Shown here: piece by piece, positions 10,701 to 21,100 of the stretch | Position numbering within the stretch: position 1 is the stretch's first letter | Layout: each line of letters begins with the position of its first letter | Assembly: GCF_024763615.1 (NCBI RefSeq) | Contig: NC_077223.1 | Location: 82,398,627 to 82,462,626, forward strand | Length of the DNA stretch: 64,000 bases | Source: Phlebotomus papatasi | Lineage: Eukaryota; Arthropoda; Insecta; Diptera; Psychodidae | Reading direction: 5' to 3' | The notes under the pieces: generated by a model | Databases searched by the model: none | The model's input: the letters and a program-made list of their open reading frames with translations, nothing else | What the model was told of the DNA's origin: nothing | Program-made: the position numbers and the translations under genes

Positions 10701-12408
10701 GAACTTTTTCGTTCTTAAATCCCTTAAAAAGAATCTAGAAATTATTGTTTTTCTTTTTCGAATTCTCTTACTTTATTAATCTAATCCCAGTGTTAAATTT
10801 TCGAAAATTTACTAAAACCTTTAAATATTTTTTTTTCGCATTTGTAGCTAAATTCAGCTAATATTTTTCAAATATTAAATTTATTTTAAGAATGTATTTT
10901 CAAGAAATTTCAGAAATTTCAAAAATTTCAAGAAAAAAAAGAATTAATTTTTTTTTTAAATTAAGGAAATAAAATTAAAAAATAATTTCTAATTTTTAGT
11001 AATTGTTTTTTATATTGCTTAACGATAAATACAAAACAATCATTAAAAATTAAGATATTATTTATTTATCTATTTTTTCTTAATTTCTTTAATGTCTAAA
11101 AATATTAGTAATTTTTTTAATTATATCAATATTAAGAGTATTTTGTAAAATGAAAAAAAAAGGAATATTGAATTCAGAAAAAAAATATTTTTTTAGTAAT
11201 GAATATTTTTTTCGAATTCTTAACATTCGAAATTAATTTTAAAAAAAAAATCTGCGCAATTCTCGATTTTTAAAAATAATTGTAGTAAAAATTCAAAAGG
11301 TACTAATAAATCTTCAAAGTTTTTTCATTCCAAGATCCTATTATATTTTTTAAATCTCCAAAAAAAACCAAATTATAAAAAAAATCTAGATTTCTTTATT
11401 TTTTTCATGTCTCCTAATTATGAAATAAACCGTCTTTGGATAGCAAACGGTTTATGATTAACGCTATGGGAAATCAATCTCGCCGTTTGTTTGTCAAGAG
11501 GAGACATCGAGTGTCCTTCCTCTTTCACTCACAAAGGGCTCCCGGAAATACTTCTCATCGGTACTTACGGCACAAATCCTGAGAAATCTAAATCAAATCC
11601 GGATTCTCTCCGGGAAAATTGATTCAGTTTGTTTTTTTCGGGGCGTAAATGGGAACGGAGCAGCAGGATAAAGGCATTCAATCTCTAAGATTGGGATCCC
11701 TTGATCCTCGATCTGCTGGCACCCCATTCAGTGGCACCTCAAGAAATTTCAATCTGTCTCTCTGGACGTTGAGCCAAAGGATCATTAATTGTGGTAGTTA
11801 CCGAATGTGTCTCTGGCGGATGAGGACACGGGCATGATGGTAGGATTTGGCCAATCCCAACTTGAATACTTGAGTCTGCAGACGACGCTCCAAGAAATCC
11901 TCAATCTTCAGACCAAGAACATAATCGAGCTTCATGCGGGACTCATCGAGCACTCCAATCCTCACCAGACGTCTCAAGAGGGCGTTTCCTGGGCAAAAAA
12001 CACGAGAATTTGGATGAATTTCCAAGTTTCCGGAAGCAAATATTGAGGTTATGTCCATTAAAAAAAAGCCTCAGAGTAGGATTGTTTTAGAAGTCTCTCA
12101 TGTTGTATTCGGACAAGAAGTGTCATTAATCTAGTCATCATTACCCCTGAAATCCAGAATTTAACAAAAAAAGAAGCATAATCACCTTGGAACAGCCTCT
12201 TATCGTCGCGTTCTTCCAGCGTCAGCAGCTCACGTGCAGCTTTCCGGATCTTGGCAAGAGTGTACTTTACTCGCCACACCTCACGCTTATTGCGGAGACC
12301 GTAGTCCCCGATGATTCTCAACTCCTGGTCGAGACGGGCCTTCTCGTACGGACGACGAGGGGTCACGTAGGTCTTGGAGAAGACCGATGGGATTCTCTGG
12401 TTAACCAT
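7737..12408 (-). CDS. RpS9: ribosomal protein S9 (uS4), complete, three coding exons
   Basis: Encodes a 40S subunit protein that binds 18S rRNA early in small-subunit assembly and sits near the mRNA entry region. CDS segments are 12408-12186, 11988-11802 and 7911-7737. Junctions are CCAAG/GTGATT...TTTGCCCAG/GAAAC and CATTCG/GTAACT...TTCAACAG/CGTCC. They join to 585 nt, a 194-aa protein within one residue of the fly orthologue as I recall it. It starts MVNQRIPSVFSKTYVTPRRP. The S4 RNA-binding domain covers roughly residues 107-180 and includes FLERRLQTQVFKLGLA and HARVLIRQRHIR. The C-terminus is lysine-rich and then acidic (AAAEEEED). Intron 1 of the CDS is 197 nt; intron 2 is 3,890 nt and packed with repeats. 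An additional 120-nt intron interrupts the 5' UTR. No disabling change was found, so this looks like the functional copy. Confidence 0.97.
8071..8610. repeat. imperfect foldback in RpS9 intron 2
   Basis: The left arm (about 8071-8284, from ATTAAGAAGAATACTCTTAA to CCAATCTGTAACAGGAGG) is mirrored by the right arm (about 8410-8610, CATCCTGTTACAGATTGGC to GAGTATTGTTCTTAAT). The loop between them is a family K MITE (8285-8395). The pre-mRNA could form a hairpin with stem pairing of roughly 190 bp, with scattered mismatches and bulges. Confidence 0.75.
8285..8395. mobile_element. MITE family K, copy 2
   Basis: ACGGCTTAGTTAGTGGGAAA...GATTATAATCACG followed by TTAAGCCGTGTCTCGGCTTAA. It forms the loop of the foldback at 8071-8610. 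Confidence 0.55.
8846..9447. mobile_element. FB-like element with inverted minisatellite ends, in RpS9 intron 2
   Basis: The left arm (8853-9045) is a decayed array of CCAAAATCCCGAA units. The right arm (9375-9432) carries the complementary TTCGGGATTTTGG-type units. The two outer ends are loosely complementary. The core between the arms matches window positions 1-95. Terminal inverted arms built of short tandem units around a unique core resemble Drosophila foldback (FB) elements. A TTAA-flanked MITE (9087-9303) has inserted into the core. Confidence 0.55.
9087..9303. mobile_element. TTAA-flanked MITE inside the FB-like core
   Basis: Begins TTAACTCTTTCGACTC and ends GTCCGGAAAGAGTTAA. The TTAA duplication and inverted ends suggest a piggyBac-type miniature element. 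The homologous core at the start of the window lacks it. A related element is at 42861-43089. Confidence 0.7.
9448..11440. other. AT-rich part of RpS9 intron 2 with family L pieces
   Basis: From about 10005 to 10340 there are inverted pieces of MITE family L, with GTGCGAAAGAATGAGATAG, ATTTTGAGTTCATGAAATTT, then a second arm. They match 28750-29160 and 29817-30069. The rest, especially 10580-11400, is low-complexity A/T sequence with no identifiable feature. Confidence 0.5.
11450..11800 (-). other. complex, GC-raised intronic block next to RpS9 coding exon 2
   Basis: This part of intron 2 lies just downstream of the donor on the minus strand and contrasts with the A/T runs farther in. It has no coding frame. 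Short stem candidates exist, for example AACCGTTTGC...AGACGGTTT at its edge. Ribosomal protein introns often host snoRNAs, but I could not find a convincing C/D pair or H/ACA arrangement. Confidence 0.25.
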
Positions 12409-12430
12409 GTTCCCGAGACTTTAACGTTGC

Positions 12431-12615
12431 CTGCCGAAAAAACAAATTCTCGCTACAATTTTTCAATCAATTTCAATCAATCAGCTTTCAGAGTTGTTTC
12501 ATCAATGAATTTCACTATGATTTATTTAATATTTCACAGTATTTTCTCACCTTTTCGGGAAAACTCTCAAATGATCCACGTTTCTTCAGTGAATCGCGTG
12601 TCGAAAAGAAAGAAG
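12431..12615 (-). promoter_or_regulatory. RpS9: RpS9 transcription start, TOP tract and 5' UTR intron
   Basis: On the minus strand a pyrimidine tract CTTCTTTCTTTTCG (from about 12615) looks like a 5'-terminal oligopyrimidine start, the element that couples ribosomal protein mRNA translation to TOR signalling. The first exon ends AAAAG/GTGAGA at 12551. The intron ends TTCGGCAG at 12431, leaving a 22-nt leader exon segment before the ATG at 12408. The total leader is about 87 nt. No TATA box is apparent. Confidence 0.7.
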
Positions 12616-12619
12616 CGCC

Positions 12620-14470
12620 GGAAGTTCACTTTGACGTTTGAAATTTCGACCGAAATTACCCGGCTGTACAAAACTTTCGATATTCTTAGTACCAGTTCAA
12701 AAGCACTTTTAATAAAAGGAGATAAATCTGGCTGTAATTATATGTAATTCCAATAATTCATTTTTATTAAATTTGATTATTTTGATAAATAGATAATGTC
12801 TGCAAATGAATCATTTAAAATCGGGGTAAGTCATTAATATAACGAATATAACCCTAAAAATTGATGACCAGTCAAATTGCCTCTAAAATCTTATCGTATG
12901 TAATACCTCGTGATCTTGTAATTGTACTAAGATTCGCTCAACTATCGGCTTTTTCTCAATATGTTTACTTTTTAATCCGGTATATGGCCGTTCCATTTTA
13001 AATCAGTGTTTCTTGACAATTTGTCTGTTCAAAATGAAAAGGTTTTAAACTACATTTTTTCGTATTTGCAATCGTAGCCATCGTAGCAAACTCCTTTATT
13101 TTGAGAAGACGAATATTCACGATTATTTAGATAGTTAGATTTAGTTAAGTTTGTATATTGTAAGCAAATATCTTCAAAATTTTATATTGTTTTTCTAACT
13201 TTTACCATGCCAACAGACGGAATTCTGATGAAAAATCCCATAAGATTTTTCAATGGATGTGCATTTAAAAGACATTTAACGCAAATTATGTTTTATTAAA
13301 GCGGCATTATTATACTTTATTAGCTTTATTATTATTAAATGTTTTAAAATACATAGAAAAATCATTGCAACCGTTATATATAGCAAAAATACCTCGTCAG
13401 AGGCCCCCAAAAGTGGACGAATTGACGACTGGTCTTGGATATCTTTTGCTGATAGAACTTATTCATTAATTGTAGACTGTATTTTTGTTTCCAATAGATA
13501 TATAGATAGATAAATTTATTCATCAACTATGTTTTCGAAGTACAGTTTCGTTTTACTGAGATATCGTGTAGTTTTCAGCGTCCACCGCCGTCTTAGCGTT
13601 GGTGACCATCCTCCAGAGCAAAATGGTCTAAAAGCTCTTTCTCAGGTTGTATATGACAGTCATGTAAAAACATGTTTGAACTTTTTTTTTGAATACACAA
13701 AATCCTAATTAAAAAAAACAAAAACAGAAAATTTTGCTCTGTTGAAACTGCACTGCTTTGCAGCATTCTGAGAAGTTAAACTGGCTAACTCTTACTGAGC
13801 TGTAAGCCATTTGGGACAGGGTCCCATGACAAAAAAAGCGACATAAACACTAATCCTAAAATGCAGAATTGACAAGTCTGGACAAAGTTTTTCGCGAAAT
13901 CATTAAAATGTTCGAAATGAAATTTACAGAGCATTGGAAGAAAAAATAAATAAATAACTCAGGAAAAAAAAGAAGCTAACGAAAATCTATGAACCGTTTC
14001 AAGATATAAAAAATAATAAGATAGTCTTTTACAATATGTAGATTAAATAATTTAATAAGAAATGCATGTATATTTAATTTTTTCTTTTTCAAATATTTTA
14101 TTCCACGACTTACATTTTGTCATTTATACTCAATTATTATTTTGACAAAGTCTTTGGAATAATGCAGTAAATTAGCTATAGTTTTATTCTTTAAAAATGT
14201 TGATAATTTAATTTTTTTTTAATAGTTATATGGAAATGACTAAAATATCCCTGGAAGACACAGCAATCAATCTATTCTGAACAGAGATGTCCATTAAGAT
14301 CAGGTATTTGAGTAATAATTGAATACGAATAGTTCCAAAAAAGAAAAAGATTGTAAAAGTTTTGAAATATTAATTTCCATCAAGTAAACAACAAAAAAGA
14401 ATATTTATATTTTATTTTTAGGTAATATTTTATAGCCGAAAAGGTAACTTACATGGTTTATGGTTATAAC
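12620..14470. other. RpS9-Cpsf6 divergent intergenic region
   Basis: No gene. It contains the LINE-like fragment at 13490-13680 and is otherwise AT-rich. Both genes' promoters flank the block, which also includes the piggyBac-like end at 14474. Confidence 0.5.
13490..13690 (-). mobile_element. LINE-like 3'-end fragment, copy 1
   Basis: Shares a ~70-bp block with 51455-51545: on the minus strand, CTAAGACGGCGGTGGACGCT then GAAAACTAC, preceded by a TTTTGCTCTGGAGG motif. The fragment's minus-strand 3' end runs into an A-rich simple repeat (TATCTAT-type). This fits truncated retrotransposon tails, though no reverse transcriptase remains. Confidence 0.45.
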
Positions 14471-14473
14471 TTT

Positions 14474-14570
14474 AACCCTTTAAGAACGATTGGGTCACTT
14501 GTGGTGACCCAAAAATGAAATTATTCCTACGGTAGTCCAAAGTCGTGTTTTGCTCTAAAACGTCGGAAAA
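14474..14570. mobile_element. piggyBac-like terminal fragment (TTAACCCTTTAAGAACGA)
   Basis: TTAACCCTTTAAGAACGATT is the type of end seen at 17866 and at both ends of 34402-34926. It is followed by the palindrome GGGTCACTTGTGGTGACCC. The matching opposite end was not found nearby, so the copy is probably truncated. Confidence 0.4.
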
Positions 14571-15022
14571 AGTGATTTTCTAATTATTTAAACCTCCTCT
14601 GAAATGTTATTGATGAATATTGAATTCAATCTACAAATACTAATTGTATTTCCACAATTTTCAAAATTATTATAATATTATTCGTTTTTAAATTTGCTTT
14701 CAAAATTAATTTTTCTACCACTACAGTAGATTTTACTTTTCATATTCAATATTTTTCCCATATGTTTTCAGATTCAAATTAAGATAGCAGAATTATAAAT
14801 GTAAAGAAAAGTATTTCTTCTTTTTTATTTTATTTTTTCGGATGTCGGATTAATATTAATTCTCAAGTTTAATTCTCCGTAATTTTAATTTCGAAAGCAA
14901 CGCATGGTCCACCGGGTAGTGACTTCGAATTTCGGAGTGACTCGAGCATTTCTCTCCGGAAAAGTTATGAGTGGCGTTGCTCTTTTTTCTATTTCAATTT
15001 TCACCCAAAATTCCATTGAAAA

Positions 15023-15165
15023 TCAGTGAAATTCTTTGTTAACTTTATTCGAGGAACACCATTGAAGTGTCGTGTAGTGAAATTGTGTGGAAAAGTGCAG
15101 GAAATTGGGCAGTATTTGGGCAGGGAGAAAACCGGCGTCGGACAGTTTCGTGTTTGGGGGAGAAA
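15023..15165 (+). promoter_or_regulatory. Cpsf6: Cpsf6 initiator and 5' leader
   Basis: AATCAGTGAAATTC contains an arthropod-type TCAGTG initiator (A at 15025), about 140 nt before the chosen ATG at 15166. An in-frame upstream ATG at 15067 would add 33 residues. The downstream start is preferred because MADASIDLYADDLDQDYNQ aligns with the conserved N-terminus of CPSF6 proteins. Confidence 0.45.
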
Positions 15166-18100
15166 ATGGCGGATGCATCAATAGATTTGTATGCGGACGA
15201 TTTGGACCAAGATTACAACCAAAAGGTGAAGGACGATTCAGGGAAATCCCTGGCATTGGAAAGGCTGAAGATTGAGACGCACTTTCTGTGTGGTTTGCAG
15301 GATGATTTCGGGGGTGATGGGGTGGATTTGTACGACGATGTGCTGACTTCGCAGCCAGGGGGCACTCCAAGGTCCGATGGCGGAGGCCCCGGAGGCGACC
15401 GCTCCATGGACAGGTCCGAGACTTCGGAAACCAATGGAGGATACCATCACATCGGCAACAATCTGGCTCCCAATCACATGGGAAGGCGCTACCAGTTGTA
15501 CATCGGAAATCTCAATTGGGTAAATTTCCAAGCAATTTCCTGTAACGCCCACAATCTAGGTTAAGGCCAAGAAAGCCTCCCGGATGGAGGAATTTTGTGA
15601 TAGAATTGGAAGTAGAGTAACGGAGTAAAGCCAATTTGCCTTCCAAATCGATTTGTTGGACAGACTTTTTTTTTAAAAATGGAAAAGGCTTCCAACTAAT
15701 TAAAAATCAATACTTTCACAGAGAAATGCCTCTCTAAAACAAGAGACATTTTCCATTATTTATGAACGTGATATATTTAATTTGTGATTTATAATAGAGG
15801 CTGAAACTCAAAGTTTACTTGCGTAAAATGCGCCTCATCAGTAGACAGGGGAATATTGTTTTATTAATAATACTTTTTGTGATATTTATTAGATGTATTA
15901 TAATTATCTAGCTAGAGTTTTTTTTTACCATTCAAAGGTTAAAGATTTTATTATTTTTTACCTCTTAAAGTGTGAGGATAATGAGAGGATTTTTTCAGTA
16001 ATTAAATTACATGAGAATAAACAGTATGGATTTGTAAGTAAGAATTAACTAGTAGCCAAAGGGCACGGTGGAAAGAAAACAAACCTATTGAAAAAAAAAT
16101 AAAAAAGTTAAGAAGGAAAATTTACCTCTTTTCGGGTTTAAGGTTTAATCTTGCGAAGAATAGTCGTAAAATGTATACGAAAACTTTAAAATTTGCAAAA
16201 CTTCAAAAGGAGTATCGGGCAGTTTGTTCAACACAACTTACTAAAAATGAAAAAAAAAAAAAACAAACCTCGAACATGTTGGCAAATAAATTAAAATACA
16301 AATGCAGTTCTTTTAGAGTTGGCCCTAATTTTAACATAAAATTAAAATTAAAAGAAAAAAACCAAAATGTAGGGAAAAATATTTTATTTTCCTGAAACAT
16401 TTGTCATAAACGAAATTTCATTAAGTGTGGACTTCTAAGTTCTAGTTAAAAAAATATTTATCTTTTTCGATTTACTGATATTTTCAATTTTTACTTAGTC
16501 TTAGAATTAAGACATTATGTCTTAATTCTTAAACTAGTCTTAAACTTAAATGTCTTAAACTAGAAAATAAATATTTTTCTTAGATATTACGATTTAAAAA
16601 AAATCTAAATTCAAACATCTAAAAATCTTCACAAAATTTACTTAACCCTAAAATTACCAGGAATATTTCAAGCTTCTAATAAAAGTTTTGTTTTTGATAA
16701 TTTAATTGTTTTATTGAAAATCTAAACTTTCAAATAAATAGGGGAGACTACACGGTGACGGCCGACTCGAAGGTACTTTACCTTATTTGTTCCAAAAATT
16801 AGCTCGTCCACGGACACCATAATTTTTGCCACAATCTTGTTCATTATTCGAGACTCAAAAAGATACCCAATATTAGTAACAAATTTATTCCAAACAATAG
16901 CTCGTCTAAATAGTCAACATTTTAATTTATCACAAGCTTACAGTGTATTTTGGGAAAATATTTTCATAAATTTTGCAGACTATCCTACGTTATTTTTTAT
17001 TTAAACGTTTTAAATACCAGGCCTACACACGGAGATGTTTGGGCCACTTGAAACGTAATAATTGAAACGTAAAATTTCGATGAAAACATGTAAAAGTGTA
17101 ACAACTTACCCGGTCTCCCCTACTCCATCCGTATCAAAAAAAAAACAGGTCACATTTTTGGATAATGCCCCAAAAGCATAAGACACACCTGAAAGGATCA
17201 ATTAGGCAATAAATTCCCCAAGCCAATATTGTTATAATTATGCCCGTATATTAAGTTGCCGAAGGTCTCAAAAATCTTAATAACAAGCAATTAATTTATT
17301 TTTCAAAATCTAATTAATCATTTGCCCTTAATATTCAATCCTAAACAATTTCCTAAAAAAATCATGCTTGATGAGGAATTAGAGGAGTAAAGCTAGATAG
17401 CTAAGCTTTAGGTCTGAAGCCCGTATTACAGGGGGTCTCAGTTGCAAGCACCCCAAGTTGCACGTATTTCGAGGTCACCTGTAATGAATCTCAGCTACCA
17501 TAAAGTTATCTGGGCTTATCACTTGTTTTTTACCTGTATGAACGATAGGAGCAAAAAAAGCCCAAAAATTTAAGTTATTTTTCTGACAATACCAATGGAT
17601 AATAATTTTCGCTGTAATGAAAAGATTGCAAAAAAGAAAGTTGTAAAATTTCAAAGAAAATTGATGAAGTTAAAAAATCGTAATTTTTTAGCTTAAATAT
17701 TTACTATACATGGCAAATATCTAGAGATCTGTATAAAATTTTCTAGATATCTTCAACCTTCTACTTTACAATTATGTACAAACGTTAGGAAAAAATAACT
17801 TTAGGAAGTTAGGAAAAATTATTTTCTTTATGGGACACCGGTGTTCCAATCGTCCTTAAAGGGTTAAATGAATATGAGCCTCCTAATTTTAAAAGTGATC
17901 CATAAGTGAATGAGGACTCTAAATGCGCGACTAGACTCACAAGAATATTTGGCCAAATTTGGCAATTAAAGAAATATTCGCAAGATCGTTAACTCTTAAT
18001 GCATAATGTGGGCTAATCGATACGATAATAAATATCGTTAATGAAGAAAAACATTTTTTAGGACAGTGAGAAGCATGATGTGAAACATAAGAAATCTCAT

Positions 18101-21100
18101 GCCCCTCCTGATATTTATGATCCTATTAACAATCAACCAATTAGAGATTAGTGATTTATAATTGAATGCATGGAAATTGAAAAAAAAATGGAAAATGCGA
18201 AAAAATACGAAATTCTTCCGAAACAGATAGGCATTTTTTGTATTAGATAGGTGAATAATTCAATAAATAAGAGTATGTACCTATTTTATTCAAAGTGCGA
18301 TGTTGGATAATAATTCTAAGACAAACTAAAATTTAATTAAAAGTGTGACTTAGAAAAGGTTTTCCCTACTTAAAAAATAACAAGAAACTATATTTTTTAA
18401 TTATTTCAGTCGCAAAATCATGTTACATCTTATAAATCACAAAATATTTCTTCAGAAATGTCATAAAATTGAAGACTGAAATATCTCGTATTCTGTTTTT
18501 AATAATATTGGGATCTTTGTTTCAAAGTGAAAATAAAAAAAATCATTCTATAAATTTGAAGATTTTTTAAGGAGTAAAGCTTATTGTAATAAGGAATATT
18601 ATTCGGATTTTAAATATAGAATATATAAGGATATTCCTAAAAAGTAGGCATTTTGTAACTTTTTAATAGATCGTAAAGATTTCGACCTCTGAAGAAAAGT
18701 TAGTCCTGCAAAATTAAGTAAATACATATTTTTTGAAAATTGCCAAATGAATTTTTTACGGGAATTATGTAAAATATTGAGTTTTATTTCCTTTAATATA
18801 TATATTTTTCAATATAAAAAGAAATTAATCACAAAATACACAATTTCCTTAATTCTCTTAAAAAAGATATATTAGATGAGATCATATATTCTGTCAGTAG
18901 AAGAGGTAAAAAGTTTGGAGTGGTATATCTCAGCTCCTGATGAACATAATTGGATGAGTGAACTATTGTTGGAAAGCTTGGCTCATTAGCTTTCAGAATC
19001 TGGTATATGTAATTGGCTATGGGTAAATCATGGTCATCCAGAACCATTTATGTCGAAGAAGACACTTTTTGCAGCGTCATTTTTGACCATCTACTGCTGG
19101 GACCAGGAGTGACCCACAATTCTCGCACTTGGACTGTTCGTTAGAGGAACTCAAAGGGTATAATTTGTAGAAGAAACTTTTTTTTTGGACGTCTTACTTT
19201 TTTTTATTCATCGACTTTTGCAAGAATTTTAACATTTTATACGCATAGAAAAAAATGACAGAAATCCTTCTATCTCATTTTCTGGACAAACTAATGAAGA
19301 TATCGACTTGGAATGTTCTAAGTACTCCCCCATAAGTTGATCCAAGGAATCCAAATATCATATCAATTTCATCCCCACGTCTATCCTTCCCCTCCAGAAA
19401 CCACTCTTTTAGGATTTTTGTAATTTTTTCCTTGCGTGTAAAATGTTAAAATTCTTGCAAAAGTCGATGAATAAAAAAAAGTAAGACGTCCAAAAAAAAA
19501 GTTTCTTCCACAAATTGTACCATTTGAGTTCCTCTAACGAACAGTCCAAGTGCGAGAATTGTGGGTCACTCCTGGTCCCAGCAGTAGATGGTCAAAAATG
19601 ACGCTGCAAAAAGTGTCTTCTTCGACATAAATGGTTCTGGATGACCATGATTTACCCATAGCCAATTACATATACCAGATTCTGAAAGCTAATGAACCAA
19701 GCTTTCCAACAATAGTTCACTCATCCAATTATGTTCATCAGGAGCTGAGATATACCACTCCAAACTTTTTACCTCTTCTACTGACAGAATATATGATCTC
19801 ATCTAATATTTAAAAGCACTTATTCAAAAAATAAAAAATTAGCTGAAGATTCTTTACAATATCTCTTCTTTGTACAATATTTTTTTTTAGATTTTTTATT
19901 AAAAGCACTGCGGAGTAAAAGAAAAACTCAGGCAATAGTCTTTTTGAAAAATGTGCTACAAATAGAACATTTTTCCATAAATAAAAGTGATAATTGAATG
20001 TAATTTTTATTAATAAACAAAAAAAATAATACTTACATTAGAAATTTCCCAAAGACTGTTTTATGGTGCTATTCAAAGGGAAAATGAACATTTTTTAGCT
20101 GTTTTCTGTTCTCAAGTGCTTCTGCATTATCGACTGTTCTTTGTATTGGTTCCTGTCTCGACTGTCTGGTGTTTTTAGAACACGGGCAGAACTGGGAGGA
20201 ACAGTCGAGACAGGAATCAATAGAGAGAAAAGACGATAATGCAGAAGCACTTAAGAAGAGTAAAGGGCTTCAAAAAATGTTCAGAAAAAAGATTTTCTGT
20301 TCATTTTTCATTGGAATAGGACCTTTATTCCCTATTTTAGAATTTCTTATATTTTATTAATCAATCTTTAATACAGCTGTAAATTGTTTATTATATCGTC
20401 CAGGTTAGAATGTAAAGTATCAAAATAGAGCAAAATCGGACAAAATTGTGAAAATTTGATTCTCAGTTATTGTAAATATAAACTTACAAAAAAATCGAAA
20501 AATATTCAATTTTAATCATTCATGAAAAATAACAGCTAATTCATATTTTTAATTTATTATTTTGTTTTATTTATTTGATAATTTATTTAAACAATAATTT
20601 AAAAAAGAGACTGAATTTTAATAATTTTTATTTTAAATTTATTTCACTCTTGTACCTATTTTTATCAAGATTATTCATTAAGAATAAAAAAAAAGAGAAA
20701 AAAAAACATGAAAAATATGTGCTATGATCAATTTTTTATCTTAAAAAATTATAATAAAATTTATAGAGTTAACTTTATAAAGAAGAAAAGAAAGAATGAA
20801 ATATACAAAAAATAAATTTTTCAATTTGCAATTCGGCATTTTCTTCAATCTTTCGATGGGCACTTTCGAAAAGCACTTTCTAACTTCATGATCCATTTTG
20901 GTTTTTTTGTGCTCTGTATTTCTTTGCAGTGGACAACCGATCAGGATATCGCTGATGTGATTGAGGACATTGGCGTGAAGGATTTCCAGGATGTGAAATT
21001 CTTCGAGAATCGCGCCAATGGGCAGTCGAAGGGCTTCTGCGTGATTACTCTGGGCTCGGAGTCAAGCATGCGTCTGACTATGGATCGTCTGCCGAAGAAG

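Noticed and set aside
12187..12747. 186-aa plus-strand frame over RpS9 exon 1
   Set aside because: It is antisense to a conserved coding exon and its 5' UTR.
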